Assembly: GCA_949451265.1 (NCBI GenBank)
Contig: CASTQR010000004.1
Coordinates: forward strand, 1-24,080
DNA from: an uncultured Eubacteriales bacterium
Lineage (GTDB): Bacteria; Bacillota_A; Clostridia; Oscillospirales; Oscillospiraceae
DNA: 24,080 nt
Direction of reading: 5' to 3'
The translations under genes were made by a program, and so were the position numbers. Shown here in pieces: positions 6,204 to 18,056 of the stretch. Position 1 is the first letter of the stretch; every line of letters begins with the position of its first letter. The notes beneath the pieces were generated by a model. The model saw nothing but the letters and a program-made list of their open reading frames with translations. It made no database searches and was not told where the DNA came from.

Positions 6204-8720
6204 TCATTCTTCCGCTTTGGTTTCAGGTGCTTCCGGCTCGTCCTCCGCCGGCTCCTTCTCCGCCAGGGACAGGGCGATCACCCGGTCGCCCTCCTCTTTG
6301 AACCGCATCACAATGACGCCCTGGCTGGCCCGCCCGCAGGAGCGGATCTCGTCCACATCCATGCGGATGATGGTGCCCGACTGGGTGACCAGCAGCAGAT
6401 CCTCCGTGCCGTCCACCACCTTGACCCCCACCACCGGGCCGGTCTTTTCACTCAGGCCGTAGTTCTTGATGCCGTAGGCCCCCCGGTCGGTGATCCGGTA
6501 GTCCTCCACCGGGGAACGCTTGCCGTAGCCGTTCTCCGTGATGGTGAGCACCGCCTTGCCCGGCTTGGCACGGGCGGCGGCCACCACGTAGTCCCCCTCC
6601 CGCAGCTTGATGCCCCGGACGCCCATGGAGTTCCGGCCCGTGACCCGGATTTTCTCCTCCGGGAAGCAGGCGGCCATGCCGTTGTGGGTGGCGATGAGCA
6701 GGGTTTGCTTCCCGTCCGTCTCCCGCACCTCGATGAGCTCGTCCCCCTCCTCCAGCAGGATCACCCGCAGGCCGTTGTTGCGGAGGTTCTTCAGGGCGGC
6801 GGCGTTCAGCCGCTTCACCGTGCCCCGGCGGGTGAACATGGTGAGGTAGCGGGGGTTTTCCCCCTCGCTGATGTCCCGGGTGTGGATCATCACCGCCACC
6901 TTCTCCCCCGGATCCACCTGGATCACATTGACGATGTTGGTGCCCTTGGCGGTGCGGCCCGCCTCCGGGATCTGGTAGCCCTTCTTGCGGAATACCCGGC
7001 CCTTGTCAGTAAAGAACAGGATATAGTCGTGGGTGGAGGCGGTGAACACCGTGTTCACGTAGTCCTCCTCCCGGGCTGTCATGCCCTTGCGGCCCACGCC
7101 CCCCTTGCCCTGGGCGGCGTACTCGCTGGCGGAGGTGCGCTTGATATAGCCGTTGGCCGTCATGGTAAAGACGGACTGCTCCTCCTCGATCAAATCCTCG
7201 ATGTCGATGTCGTTCTCCGCGAAGCCGATCTCGGTCTTGCGGTCGTCGCCGTACTTGTCCCGGATCTCGATGAGCTCGTCCTTGAGCACGCCCCGGAGCT
7301 TGCCCTCGTCGTCCAGCAGGGAGTTGAAGTAGGCGATCCGCTCCTCCAGCTCCTTGTACTCCGCCTCCAGCTTCTCCCGGTTCAGGCCCTGGAGGGCGAT
7401 CATGCGCATATCGCAGATGGCCTGGGCCTGGACATCGTCCAGACTGAACCGCTCCATCAGCCGCTCCTTGGCGTTGTCGTAGCTGGAGCGGATGATTTTG
7501 ATAACCTCGTCGATATTGTCCTGGGCGATGAGCAGCCCCTCCAACAGGTGGGCCCGCTCCTGGGCCTTTTTCAGGTCGAAGCGGGTGCGCCGGGTCAGCA
7601 CTTTCTCCTGGAACGCGATATACTCGTCCAGGATCTGCCGCAGGGTGAGGATCTTAGGCTGCTTCTGATTGTCCACCAGGGCCAGCAGGATCACGCCGAA
7701 GGTGATCTGCATCTGGGTCTGGGCAAAGAGGCGGTTCAGCGTCACCTGGGGGTTGGCGTCCTTCTTCAGCTCGATGACGATCCGCATCCCCTTCTTGCCG
7801 TCGGACTCGTCCCGCAGGGCGGACACGCCCTCCAGCCGCTTGTCCTTCACCTGGTCGGCGATGTTCTCCACCAGCCGGGACTTGTTCACCTGGTAGGGCA
7901 GCTCGGTGACGATGATCCGGGTGCGGCCCTGGCCGAACTCCTCCATCTCGGTGCGGGCCCGGACCTGGATGCGGCCCCGCCCGGTGGCGTAGGCCGCCCG
8001 AATGCCGGATCGGCCCAGGATGATCCCCTTTGTGGGGAAGTCGGGGCCCTTGATGTGCTCCATGAGGTCGTCCAGGGTGGCGTCGGGCTTGTCCAGCACG
8101 CAGATCACCGCGTCAATGACCTCCCGGAGATTGTGGGGGGGGATGTTGGTGGTCATGCCCACGGCGATGCCCGATGAGCCGTTCACCAGCAGGTTGGGGA
8201 AGCGGCTGGGCAGGACGCGGGGCTCCTTCTGGCTCTCGTCAAAGTTGGGATCCCAGTCCACCGTGTCCTTGTCAATGTCCCGGAGCATCTCGTTGGCCAG
8301 CTTGGACATACGGGCCTCGGTGTAACGGTAGGCCGCCGGGGGGTCGCCGTCCACGGAGCCAAAGTTGCCGTGGCCGTCCACCAGCATATAGCGCATGGAG
8401 AAGTCCTGGGCCAGCCGCACCAGGGCGTCGTACACGGACTGGTCGCCGTGGGGGTGGTACTTGCCCAGCACCTCGCCCACGCAGGTGGCGGACTTCTTGA
8501 AGGGCTTGTCCGAGGTGAGGCCGGTGTCGTACATGGAGTAGAGGATCCGGCGGTGGACGGGCTTCAGCCCGTCCCGCACATCAGGGAGGGCACGGCCCTT
8601 GATCACCGACATGGCGTACTCAATGTACGCGCTCTCCATCTCGTGCTCCAGGTTGATGTTGACGATCTTTTGGTTGGGAAAGCTGATATCCCTGGTCATA
8701 TACTCGTCGTTTTTTGCCAT
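6204..8720 (-). CDS. gyrA: DNA gyrase subunit A
   Basis: This 838-aa type IIA topoisomerase subunit cuts and rejoins DNA and, with GyrB, introduces negative supercoils. Seen: an N-terminal breakage-reunion domain with [19 protein letters not shown], catalytic Tyr133 in [11 protein letters not shown], and a C-terminal wrapping domain with a degenerate GyrA box near [10 protein letters not shown], which supports GyrA over ParC. The C-terminus is acidic ([18 protein letters not shown]). In the quinolone pocket ([19 protein letters not shown]), the position of E. coli Ser83 is Gln94 (codon at 8441-8439), while Asp98 matches Asp87. A GGAGG site precedes the ATG. It lies 52 bp after gyrB, the usual Firmicutes gyrB-gyrA pair. 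Confidence 0.97.
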   Translation of the reverse strand: MAKNDEYMTRDISFPNQKIVNINLEHEMESAYIEYAMSVIKGRALPDVRDGLKPVHRRILYSMYDTGLTSDKPFKKSATCVGEVLGKYHPHGDQSVYDALVRLAQDFSMRYMLVDGHGNFGSVDGDPPAAYRYTEARMSKLANEMLRDIDKDTVDWDPNFDESQKEPRVLPSRFPNLLVNGSSGIAVGMTTNIPPHNLREVIDAVICVLDKPDATLDDLMEHIKGPDFPTKGIILGRSGIRAAYATGRGRIQVRARTEMEEFGQGRTRIIVTELPYQVNKSRLVENIADQVKDKRLEGVSALRDESDGKKGMRIVIELKKDANPQVTLNRLFAQTQMQITFGVILLALVDNQKQPKILTLRQILDEYIAFQEKVLTRRTRFDLKKAQERAHLLEGLLIAQDNIDEVIKIIRSSYDNAKERLMERFSLDDVQAQAICDMRMIALQGLNREKLEAEYKELEERIAYFNSLLDDEGKLRGVLKDELIEIRDKYGDDRKTEIGFAENDIDIEDLIEEEQSVFTMTANGYIKRTSASEYAAQGKGGVGRKGMTAREEDYVNTVFTASTHDYILFFTDKGRVFRKKGYQIPEAGRTAKGTNIVNVIQVDPGEKVAVMIHTRDISEGENPRYLTMFTRRGTVKRLNAAALKNLRNNGLRVILLEEGDELIEVRETDGKQTLLIATHNGMAACFPEEKIRVTGRNSMGVRGIKLREGDYVVAAARAKPGKAVLTITENGYGKRSPVEDYRITDRGAYGIKNYGLSEKTGPVVGVKVVDGTEDLLLVTQSGTIIRMDVDEIRSCGRASQGVIVMRFKEEGDRVIALSLAEKEPAEDEPEAPETKAEE

Positions 8721-8772
8721 TTAGTTAGGTCCTCCTGTCACGCTGCGCCTGTTCGCGGCGGCTCCGCGCTTC

Positions 8773-11195
<2,423 letters not shown>

Positions 11196-11219
11196 TGAAA
11201 AGCCTCCTTCTCTCGTTTC

Positions 11220-11483
11220 CTATATGGGCAGCTCCCGCCCCGCCCGGGCGGACAGCGCCGCCGGGGACAGGGGGGTGAGGTAGACGACAGGGCCGCCGTC
11301 CCGGCCCTGGACCAGCACGAAGGAGCGGGGGAGGTCGTCGCCCAGGGGGGTCACGCGGCCCTCCTGTTCCATGTGCTCCAAAAAGCGGCGGGTGCGGAAG
11401 GACCAGGTGGTATTGTCTAAATCAAAAATGCCGATCACGTCCCGGTGGGGCACCATGACGTTTTGGCCTAAATGGAGGTACAT
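11220..11483 (-). CDS. remB: Extracellular matrix regulator RemB-like (DUF370)
   Basis: This 87-aa protein matches the short RemB/YaaB family, with MYLHLGQNVMVPHRDVIGIF followed by DLDNTTWSFRTRRFLEHME. In B. subtilis, remB (yaaB) lies between recF and gyrB and helps activate matrix (biofilm) genes; the position here is the same. The family is DNA-binding related to RemA, but its role in this organism is inferred. A GGAGG about 9 nt upstream supports the ATG. The C-terminal third (PLSPAALSARAGRELPI) is variable. Confidence 0.85.
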   Translation of the reverse strand: MYLHLGQNVMVPHRDVIGIFDLDNTTWSFRTRRFLEHMEQEGRVTPLGDDLPRSFVLVQGRDGGPVVYLTPLSPAALSARAGRELPI

Positions 11484-11493
11484 CCTCCAAGAC

Positions 11494-11552
11494 CTCCTTT
11501 TTCCCTCGCGGGGGAAGGTGGCATCGCCTCAGACGATGACGGATGAGGGCGC
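11494..11552 (+). repeat. Two-hairpin C/G-rich intergenic repeat, copy R2
   Basis: The first hairpin is CCTTTTTTCCC-TCGC-GGGGGAAGG (imperfect). The second is CATCG-CCTCAGA-CGATG, then GACGGATGAGGG. The second stem differs from R1 and R3 but still pairs, so the change is compensatory. It lies between recF and remB on the block read from the minus strand. Confidence 0.7.
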
Positions 11553-11572
11553 CCCTGTGTTTTTTCAGCCTC

Positions 11573-12682
11573 CTACGCCGGGAACAGTGTGCCGTCCTTG
11601 ACACGGAACGCTTTACCTTCCCGGAGGCGGGCCAGCTTCTCCTCCTCGCAGCAGGTGATGAACACCTGCCCGGAGGTGATGCGGTTCAGCACAAACTCCT
11701 GCCGCCGCAGATCCAATTCGCTGAGCACATCGTCCAGCAGGAGAACAGGCCACTCCCCCCCGTCCTCATGGAAGATATCCCTTGCCGCCAGCTTGAGGGC
11801 CAGCGCCGCCGTCCTGGTCTGGCCCTGGGAAGCGTAGGATTTGGCGGGGGCGCCGTCAATCTCCACCGCCAGCTCGTCCTTGTGGGGGCCGGACAGGCAG
11901 GCGCGGGCGGCGATCTCCGCCTCCCGGTGGCGCTCCTGGTGGGCCAGGAGCTGGGGCAGGATGGCCTTGGGCGCTGCCTCCGGGTCGGTGACGGTGGACA
12001 CCGTCTCATACCGCAGGGCCAGGGCTTCCCTCCCCCCGGAACAGTCCTTATGAATCTCCGGGGCGATGGCCCGCAGCTTGCGGACGAAGTGGGCCCGGTA
12101 GTGGACGATGACCGCCCCGCACTGGGCCATCCGCAGGGAGAAGTCGTCCAGGGTGTCCAGCAGGGCGGGGTGCTCGCCGGCGTCCTTCAGAATCCGGGTC
12201 TTGTGCTGGTAGAGCCGCTTGTACTCCGCCAGGGCCTGGGCGTACCGGGGCCGGAGCTGGCAGATGCAGCTGTCCAGGAACCGCCGCCGGGCCTCCGCCC
12301 CCTCCCGGATCAGATACAGATCCTCCGGGCAGAACAGCACCGTCCGCAGCAGGCCGCACAGCTCCCCCGCCGTTGTCAGGCGCACGCCGTTGCAGCGGAG
12401 CTGCCGCCGCCGGCCCCGGTGAAGGTCGGCCTCCAGCACCAGCGCCCTGCCGTGGGCGGACACCTCCCCTTTCAGAAAGGCGTGATCCACCCCGTGGCGG
12501 ATGAGCTCCCGGTCGTACCGGGCCCGGTGGGACGCGGCGGAGGACAGGTAGGCGATGGCCTCCAGCAGGTTGGTCTTGCCCTGGGCGTTCTCCCCGGCGA
12601 TGACATTCACGCCGGGGTGGAAGTCCGCCTCCCCGTGGACGTAGCTCCGGAAGAAGTCCAGGATGATCCGGTCTACCGTCAT
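11573..12682 (-). CDS. recF: DNA replication and repair protein RecF
   Basis: This 369-aa SMC-like ATPase loads RecA at ssDNA gaps with RecO and RecR. Seen: Walker [10 protein letters not shown] near residues 30-38, the segment [14 protein letters not shown], an SMC-type signature ([19 protein letters not shown]), and Walker B ([13 protein letters not shown]) near the C-terminus. Length is normal. The ATG at 12682 overlaps the stop of the preceding S4 gene as ATGA, so translation is probably coupled. The in-frame extension to 12754 lies inside that gene and is not used. Confidence 0.96.
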   Translation of the reverse strand: MTVDRIILDFFRSYVHGEADFHPGVNVIAGENAQGKTNLLEAIAYLSSAASHRARYDRELIRHGVDHAFLKGEVSAHGRALVLEADLHRGRRRQLRCNGVRLTTAGELCGLLRTVLFCPEDLYLIREGAEARRRFLDSCICQLRPRYAQALAEYKRLYQHKTRILKDAGEHPALLDTLDDFSLRMAQCGAVIVHYRAHFVRKLRAIAPEIHKDCSGGREALALRYETVSTVTDPEAAPKAILPQLLAHQERHREAEIAARACLSGPHKDELAVEIDGAPAKSYASQGQTRTAALALKLAARDIFHEDGGEWPVLLLDDVLSELDLRRQEFVLNRITSGQVFITCCEEEKLARLREGKAFRVKDGTLFPA

Positions 12683-12897
12683 TCCACCAGGTAGGCGGCG
12701 CCGTCCAGCTCCGCCCGGTCGCCGGGGTAGAGCTTTTTGCCCCGCATCGTACAAACCTCGCCGTTCACCCTGACCTCCCCCTGCTGTATGAGCAGCTTGG
12801 CCTCCCCCCCGGTGCCCACCGCCCCGGCGAACTTCAGCAGGTCCTGTAAGCGGATAAAGGGGGTTTCAATTTTGATCTTCTCCTCCATAGCAATCAT
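12679..12897 (-). CDS. yaaA: S4-domain RNA-binding protein (YaaA/RlbA-like)
   Basis: The 72-aa protein has the S4 RNA-binding fold: [20 protein letters not shown] and the sheet [20 protein letters not shown]. The same gene lies between dnaN and recF in B. subtilis, where it is implicated in ribosome-related RNA binding. The first ATG (12897) overlaps the dnaN stop as ATGA; an in-frame ATG at 12888 would give MEEKIKIE and is equally possible. No good ribosome-binding site precedes either, which fits translational coupling to dnaN. Confidence 0.9.
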   Translation of the reverse strand: MIAMEEKIKIETPFIRLQDLLKFAGAVGTGGEAKLLIQQGEVRVNGEVCTMRGKKLYPGDRAELDGAAYLVE

Positions 12898-14015
12898 TCA
12901 CCAGCCCGCAGACGGACGGGCAGCACCATATACAGGAAATTGTCCTCCTCCCCCTCCAGGGGCAGCACCAGGCAGGGGGACGTGGGGGTGCTCAGCTCCA
13001 GCCGCACCCGCTGGGCGGGGGCCGCCTTCACCGCGTCCATGAGGAAGCGGTTGTTAAAGCCGATCTCCAGCCCTTTGCCGTCCCCGGCAATGGGGCAGCG
13101 GTCGAAGGCGGCGCCAATGGCGGTCTTGGAGGTGATGGACAGGGAGCCGTCCTCAAACTTGCAGCGCAGGGGGCTTTTCAGCTTCTCGTTGATGATCAGG
13201 GACGCCCGGTCGATGGAGCGCTGGAGGTCAGCGGTGTCCGCCTCCAGGACAATGCCGTTGTTGCGGGGGATGGTCTGGCGGTAGTTCAAAAACTCCCCCT
13301 CCAGCCGCCGGGCCACCAGCAAGGTGTCCCCGATGGAAAACATGACATGCCGGTCCCCCACGTGGACAACCACCACCTCGTCGGAGTCGGCGCAGATCTT
13401 TTCCACCTCCCCCAGGGCGGCCCCTGGCACCACGAAGGACAGCCCGCCGGGCGCCAGCTGGTTCATCAGCTTCCCCCGGCGCAGGGCCAGCCGGTAGCCG
13501 TCCACCGCCACCATGGTGAGCTTGTCTCCCTCCGTCTCAAAGAGGGCCCCGGTGTGGATGGGCCGGCTCTCGTTGTCGCTGACGGCAAAGATGGTCTGCC
13601 CGATCATGGAGCGCAGCTCCCCCTGGGTCACCGCCATATTGCTCCCCTCCCGGACGGAGGGAAGCTCCGGGAAATCCTCGTCGCTGCTGCCCTTGATGTC
13701 AAAGGAGGTGGGCCCGCACTGGATATGGACGGACAGGTCCGCCCCGGCGGACAGGGACACCGCGTCGTCCGGCATCCGCCGCAGGATCTCCCCCAGCAGG
13801 CGGGCGGACAGCACAATGGCCCCCGGCTCGGTGATATCGGCCTCCACCTGGGTGATAATCCCGGTCTCCAGGTTGTAGCCGCTGATCCGCAGGTAATCCT
13901 CCTCCGCCTCCATCAGCACCCCCTCCAGGGCCTGGATGGTGCTTTTGGCGGCCACTACCCGCCCGGCGGTGGTGACGGCGCTTTGCAGGATCGCCTTCTC
14001 GCAGGAAAATTTCAT
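12894..14015 (-). CDS. dnaN: DNA polymerase III beta subunit (sliding clamp)
   Basis: The 373-aa beta clamp holds DNA polymerase on its template. Seen: [24 protein letters not shown] at the N-terminus, three clamp folds, [18 protein letters not shown], and the C-terminal YMVLPVRLR (usually YLIMPMR). The start is placed at 14015 because AGAAAGGA lies about 8 nt upstream; the in-frame extension to 14045 is a poor start. It follows dnaA across the candidate origin and leads the dnaN, S4 gene, recF chain, whose stop and start codons overlap. Confidence 0.97.
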   Translation of the reverse strand: MKFSCEKAILQSAVTTAGRVVAAKSTIQALEGVLMEAEEDYLRISGYNLETGIITQVEADITEPGAIVLSARLLGEILRRMPDDAVSLSAGADLSVHIQCGPTSFDIKGSSDEDFPELPSVREGSNMAVTQGELRSMIGQTIFAVSDNESRPIHTGALFETEGDKLTMVAVDGYRLALRRGKLMNQLAPGGLSFVVPGAALGEVEKICADSDEVVVVHVGDRHVMFSIGDTLLVARRLEGEFLNYRQTIPRNNGIVLEADTADLQRSIDRASLIINEKLKSPLRCKFEDGSLSITSKTAIGAAFDRCPIAGDGKGLEIGFNNRFLMDAVKAAPAQRVRLELSTPTSPCLVLPLEGEEDNFLYMVLPVRLRAGE

Positions 14016-14054
14016 GAGAAACATCCTTTCTCCCTCTCTCCGCAAGGGAGGGAA

Positions 14055-14241
14055 GGTTTTAAAATTCGTAGTAGATCATAGGGGCTGCGGAACCTGTGGA
14101 AAACTCCCGAACCCCGTCTCTTTTCAGGGTCTCAGTCCTCCACAGCGCCCCGCACAAAACCTCCACAGCTTCCACAGCCCAGGCCGACGCGATTTAACCC
14201 TCCACACACTTCCACACCACAGCCCACAATCCTGTGGAAGT
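14055..14241. other. oriC: Candidate chromosomal replication origin (dnaA-dnaN gap)
   Basis: The gap holds seven TCCACA-type motifs, related to the DnaA box TTATCCACA. They end in TCCACA on the plus strand at 14136-14144, 14159-14167, 14168-14176, 14198-14206 and 14208-14216, and are reversed at 14095-14103 (TTTTCCACA) and 14233-14241. On the dnaN side of the 14095 box, a GC-rich stretch (GGGGCTGCGG) is followed by TAGTAGATCATAG and an AT-rich patch (GGTTTTAAAATTCG). This order (box, GC-rich, TAG trios, AT-rich) matches the basal unwinding element described for B. subtilis. The location between dnaA and dnaN is also classical. Function is inferred from motifs only. Confidence 0.7.
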
Positions 14242-14310
14242 ATGCGGTGAAAAAAAAGCAGGCAGTATGCGCCCCGGCTTTTCCCCGGCAGAGCTACGGA
14301 GCGCGGCCCT

Positions 14311-14340
14311 AAGCCCTCCCCCCCTTTGGGGGAAGGCTTT
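14311..14340. repeat. Single-hairpin C/G-rich repeat, copy H2
   Basis: AAGCCCTCCCCCC pairs with GGGGGAAGGCTT (one mismatch region) around CTTT. It lies right after the dnaA stop in the direction of transcription and before the DnaA-box cluster. Confidence 0.6.
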
Positions 14341-14355
14341 CACGGGGCGAAACCC

Positions 14356-15678
14356 CTAATAGGCCGAATTCACCGCGTTGGTGATATCCCGGATAATCTC
14401 CGACAGCTCCGGCTGTGCCTTCATCATCTTCTCCACCCGGTTGATGGAGTTCAGCACCGTGGAATGGTGCCGGCCCCCGAAGCACTGCCCGATCTCCGCC
14501 AGGGACAGCTGGGTCATCTCCCGGATGATGTACATGGCCACGTTCCGGGCGGTGCTGATCTCCTTGTTCTGGCTCTGCCCGGTGATGGCGGCCCCGTCCA
14601 GCTCGTAGAACCGGGCCACCTCCTGGATGATGGTATCCGCCGAGGGCAGGAAGTTCTCCTTGGCCCGGAGGATGTCCCGCACCGCCCGCACCGTAGTCTC
14701 CACGTCCACCTGGGCGCCCATCAGCTCCTGGAAGGCCATGATCTTGTTGACCACGCCCTCGATCTGCCGCACGTTGGAGGTGATGTTCTCCGCCACGTAG
14801 GACAGCACCGGGTCGGGCAGGGAGATCCCCCGCTCCACCGCCTTGTTTTTCAGCAGGGCCACCCGGGTCTCGTAGTCCGGGGGCTGGATGTCGGCGGGGA
14901 GGCCCTGCTCGAACCGGGTTCTCAGCCGCTGCTCCAGCCGGAGCATCTCGTGGGGGGGCCGGTCGGAGGTAAAGACGATCTGCTTCTTCTGCTCGTACAG
15001 GGTGTTGAAGGTGTGGAACAGCTCCTCCTCGCTGGAGTCCTTCCCGGCGATAAACTGCACGTCGTCCATGAGGAACAGGTCCACGTTCCGGTACTTGTCC
15101 CGGAAGCCCTGCATATCAATGCCCCGGCGCAGATTGCCGATGAGCTCGTTCACGAAGTCCTCGCTCTGGACGTACAGGATCCGCCACGCGGGCTGGTTGG
15201 CGTGGACCTGGTTGGCGATGGCGTGGAGCAGGTGGGTCTTGCCCAGCCCCGACTGCCCGTAGATGAACAGGGGGTTGTAGGCCCCCCCCGGCTCGTCCGC
15301 TACGTTTTTCGCGGCGGTGTAGGCGAACCGGTTGGTGGAGCCCACCACAAACCGCTCAAAGGTGTAGCGCTCCGCGCCGTTCCCCCCGGCGGGGGCGGAG
15401 GCGGCCTCCCGGGCCAGGTAGGCGTCCCGCTCCTCGGGCAGCAGCAGGGCGCAGTCCACGTCGAAGGCGAACAGCTCCAGCAGGTTGGCCTCGATGAGGG
15501 ACAGGAACCGGGTGCGGATGATGTTCCGCTTGAAGTCGGTGGGGACGCACAGCACCAGCCGGGTGTCCTCCAGGGCCACCGCCTCCACATCCCCGAACCA
15601 GGTCTCAATGGCCACGTCGGACATGGCCACAGCCATCATCGTCTTAATTTTTTCCCACACATCGGCGGCGGATTTCAT
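14356..15678 (-). CDS. dnaA: Chromosomal replication initiator protein DnaA
   Basis: This 440-aa initiator opens oriC and loads the helicase. Seen: domain I at residues 1-90, a short linker, the AAA+ domain with Walker A GQSGLGKTH (141-149) and Walker B DLFLMDDVQFI, the Arg-rich segment RLRTRFEQGL, and domain IV with the DNA-binding region SLAEIGQCFGGRHHSTVLNS. In E. coli the signature reads GGRDHTTV and Asp433 contacts the DnaA box; here the position is His404 (codon 14469-14467) and Thr435 is Ser406. The Arg399-equivalent in STARNVAM remains. GGAGG lies about 9 nt before the ATG, and a promoter is at 15732-15760. Confidence 0.97.
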   Translation of the reverse strand: MKSAADVWEKIKTMMAVAMSDVAIETWFGDVEAVALEDTRLVLCVPTDFKRNIIRTRFLSLIEANLLELFAFDVDCALLLPEERDAYLAREAASAPAGGNGAERYTFERFVVGSTNRFAYTAAKNVADEPGGAYNPLFIYGQSGLGKTHLLHAIANQVHANQPAWRILYVQSEDFVNELIGNLRRGIDMQGFRDKYRNVDLFLMDDVQFIAGKDSSEEELFHTFNTLYEQKKQIVFTSDRPPHEMLRLEQRLRTRFEQGLPADIQPPDYETRVALLKNKAVERGISLPDPVLSYVAENITSNVRQIEGVVNKIMAFQELMGAQVDVETTVRAVRDILRAKENFLPSADTIIQEVARFYELDGAAITGQSQNKEISTARNVAMYIIREMTQLSLAEIGQCFGGRHHSTVLNSINRVEKMMKAQPELSEIIRDITNAVNSAY

Positions 15679-15731
15679 AGGGCGGGGCCTCCTCTAAGAA
15701 CATAACCGAAACATAAGGTGCTAACTGATAT

Positions 15732-15760
15732 ATTATACCAGAAACAGGGGGACAGTACAA
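15732..15760 (-). promoter_or_regulatory. Promoter of dnaA
   Basis: On the minus strand: TTGTAC (15760-15755), a 17-bp spacer, then TATAAT (15737-15732) preceded by TGG (extended -10). Transcription would start near 15725, a leader of about 47 nt. I see no TCCACA motif over this promoter, so autoregulation by DnaA here is not evident. Confidence 0.7.
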
Positions 15761-15828
15761 GCATTTCAGCTCAATTCTTTTTTATAATGTAGGGCCGGGA
15801 TGACCCCGGCTGTTACATGGTATGGATC

Positions 15829-15855
15829 AAGCCCTCCCCCACAGGGGGAAGGCTT
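15829..15855. repeat. Single-hairpin C/G-rich repeat, copy H3
   Basis: AAGCCCTCCCCC-ACA-GGGGGAAGGCTT. Same type as H1 and H2, located between hemZ and dnaA. Confidence 0.6.
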
Positions 15856-15863
15856 AACAGACA

Positions 15864-15893
15864 GGCGGTTCCGACATGTCCACCGGAACCGCC
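15864..15893 (-). terminator. Hairpin downstream of hemZ, possible terminator
   Basis: GGCGGTTCCG and CGGAACCGCC form a 10-bp stem with a 10-nt loop about 11 bp past the hemZ stop. On the transcribed (minus) strand it is followed by TGTCTGTT, a poor T-run, so termination may be weak or may use Rho. Confidence 0.5.
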
Positions 15894-15903
15894 CTGATGA
15901 AAC

Positions 15904-17415
15904 CTATTGGAACAGCCCCGCCTGAAAGTCCGCCGCGGCCCGCTTGTCCGCCGCCACGTCCTCCCAGCGGTCCAGGTACTCCTTCGCGTACTTGGGGTTG
16001 TTCAGCCGGACGATCTTCCGGCGTTCCGGATCCACCAGCTTGGTGATCCCCCCCGCCCCCAGGGACAGCACGCTTTGCAGCTCCTCCATCATCACGATAT
16101 TATAGGCGCACACCGCCCCCGGCTTGGCCCACCCCACGTTTTCAAAGGAGCCGGACATATACTTCTGCCGGTACAGGTAATAGGGGGCGTACCCCGCCCC
16201 CCGCAGCCGCTCCGCCGCCAGGGCCAGCATGGCCTCCACGTCCCCCGCCGGGGGCAGGGCGCCCCCCTCCTCCGTGAGCCGGGAGCCCTTTTTCAGCGCC
16301 AGGGTGTGGACGGTGACGTTTTCCGGCCCCATAGCCAGCACCCGGCCCAGGGTGTCCCCGAAGCCCTCCACCGTGTCCGCGGGCAGGCCCGCGATGAGAT
16401 CCATGTTTACCAGCCCGCCGAACCGCTCCTTTGCCAGGGCCATGGCCTGCTCAATCTGGGCGGCGGTGTGGGCCCGGCCCATGGCCCGCAGCACCCGGTC
16501 GTCCATGGACTGGGGGTTGATGGAGATCCGCCGGATCCCGTGGGCGCGCAGCACGTCCAGCTTGTCTGCCGTGATGGTGTCGGGCCGCCCCGCCTCCACG
16601 GTGAACTCGGTACAGCCCTCCATGGGAAGAAAGCCTTCCACAGCGGCCAGGATTTTGTGGAGCTGTTCCGCCGACAGGGTGGTGGGGGTTCCGCCCCCCA
16701 TGTAGGCGCAGGAGATCCGCAGCCCCCGCCCCCGCAGCTGCTCCCCCGCCAGCTCGATCTCCCGGCACAGGGCGTCCACATAGGGCTCCACCAGGGCCAG
16801 CGAGCCCTTCACGTCGGCGGAGATGAAGGAGCAGTAGGCGCACCGGGTGGGGCAGAAGGGCACGCCGAGGTAAAGGGCCATCCCGTCCTTCGTCAGCCCG
16901 CTGTTCACGTCCAGCGCCGCCCGGGCGCACTCCACCGCCAGCGCCGCCCGGGGCGGGGACACATGGTACTCCTTGACCAGCTCCCGCTGGGCCTGCCGAG
17001 CCGTCCTGCCTGCCAGCATGGCCTTGGTGGGCAGCTTCACGGGCCGCACCCCCGTCAACGAGCCCCAGGGCAGCTCATGGCCCAGCAGGGCCGTCCCCGC
17101 CTGGTAAAAAGCCTGTTTCAGGGCGTGGGACACCGTGTGGTAGACCTGCTCCACCGGCTCGTCCAGGCTGTCCGCCGGGAAGCGGGCCGTGCCGCCGCGG
17201 CGCTGCCCTCCCCGTTTTACCAGCACACTGACACTGGCCTTGGCCCTCCCCCGGCTCAGGCCGATGAGGATGCCGTCATCGCCCTCCAGGTCCGGCGGCC
17301 CCTCCGGGTACTCCGGCCTCTCGCCGGGGAACAGGGTCAGCAGCATCTGCTCCGTGGGGAAGCGGTACTTCTCCGGGCTCCAGGGCCAGTTGTGCTCCGC
17401 GAACCAGATGTTCAT
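15904..17415 (-). CDS. hemZ: Coproporphyrinogen dehydrogenase HemZ-like radical SAM protein
   Basis: This 503-aa radical SAM enzyme has the HemZ/HemN pattern: GSLTGVRPVKLPTKAM in the N-terminal part, an iron-sulphur motif LYLGVPFCPTRCAYCSF with Cys188, Cys192 and Cys195, then AYMGGGTPTTLSAEQLHK, VEAGRPDTIT, RISINPQSMDDRVLRAMGR and MDLIAGLPADT. HemZ in B. subtilis is an oxygen-independent coproporphyrinogen oxidase-like protein of haem synthesis; HemN-like paralogues can have other roles (for example haem chaperones). No other haem gene is in the window. The ATG follows the hydrolase stop by one base (TGACATG), so the two are co-translated. Confidence 0.88.
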   Translation of the reverse strand: MNIWFAEHNWPWSPEKYRFPTEQMLLTLFPGERPEYPEGPPDLEGDDGILIGLSRGRAKASVSVLVKRGGQRRGGTARFPADSLDEPVEQVYHTVSHALKQAFYQAGTALLGHELPWGSLTGVRPVKLPTKAMLAGRTARQAQRELVKEYHVSPPRAALAVECARAALDVNSGLTKDGMALYLGVPFCPTRCAYCSFISADVKGSLALVEPYVDALCREIELAGEQLRGRGLRISCAYMGGGTPTTLSAEQLHKILAAVEGFLPMEGCTEFTVEAGRPDTITADKLDVLRAHGIRRISINPQSMDDRVLRAMGRAHTAAQIEQAMALAKERFGGLVNMDLIAGLPADTVEGFGDTLGRVLAMGPENVTVHTLALKKGSRLTEEGGALPPAGDVEAMLALAAERLRGAGYAPYYLYRQKYMSGSFENVGWAKPGAVCAYNIVMMEELQSVLSLGAGGITKLVDPERRKIVRLNNPKYAKEYLDRWEDVAADKRAAADFQAGLFQ

Positions 17416-17416
17416 G

Positions 17417-18046
17417 TCAGCGTCCCATGGCGGCCCGCAGGCAGTAGTTGGTCTTGCGCTCCTCCTCCAGGGTGGTGTGCCCCTCGTGGCCGGGGAGCAC
17501 CTGATAGTCCCCCTCCAGCTCCCCCAGGCGGCGCAGGGAGGCCATCATGGCCTGCCCGTCCCCGCCCTCGAAGTCGGTGCGGCCCATGGATCCGGCGAAC
17601 AGGGTGTCCCCGGTGAACAGCGTGTTCCCCGCCCGCAGGGTGACGGAGCCAGGGGTGTGGCCCGGGGTCTCCAGCACCTCCAGCTCCACCCCCGCCACGG
17701 TGAGCTTATCCCCCTCCTGGTAGGGGGTGACGTTCCCAAAGGAGCGCACCGTGGGATAGGACTGCCCGAACATGGTGACGGTGTCCCCGGTGCCCAGGTC
17801 GGCGGGATGGCAGTAGATGGGCAGACCGGGCCACGCCGCCCGCAGCCCCGGAATGCCCATGATGTGGTCAAAGTGGCGGTGGGTGAGCAGGACGGCCTCC
17901 GGCTCCAGGCCCTTGTCCTTCAGCCAGTTTGCCAGCTGCTCCCCGTGGCCGCCGGGGTCGAGGACGCCGCATTTGGGGCTCCCCTCCTGGCGGAACACAT
18001 AGCAGTTGGTGCCCAGCTCGCCCAGGCGCAGGACGCTGATTTCCAT
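17417..18046 (-). CDS. MBL-fold metallo-hydrolase (glyoxalase II-like)
   Basis: The 209-aa protein has the MBL metal-binding pattern: TNCYVFRQEG, LTHRHFDHIMG (HxHxDH), GHTPGSVTL, FTGDTLFAGSMGRTDF (metal-bridging Asp) and LPGHEGHTTLEEE. Such proteins of about 210 aa hydrolyse thioesters or related bonds with two zinc or iron ions; many are annotated glyoxalase II-like without proof. GAGGTG lies 6 nt before the ATG at 18046. It sits between a 35-aa small ORF, whose stop overlaps its ribosome-binding site, and hemZ. The substrate is unknown. Confidence 0.85.
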   Translation of the reverse strand: MEISVLRLGELGTNCYVFRQEGSPKCGVLDPGGHGEQLANWLKDKGLEPEAVLLTHRHFDHIMGIPGLRAAWPGLPIYCHPADLGTGDTVTMFGQSYPTVRSFGNVTPYQEGDKLTVAGVELEVLETPGHTPGSVTLRAGNTLFTGDTLFAGSMGRTDFEGGDGQAMMASLRRLGELEGDYQVLPGHEGHTTLEEERKTNYCLRAAMGR

Positions 18047-18056
18047 AAATATCACC

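Noticed and set aside
6198..8177. Long plus-strand frame opposite gyrA
   Set aside because: Shadow of gyrA; low-complexity His/Leu/Asp/Gly composition and no domain.
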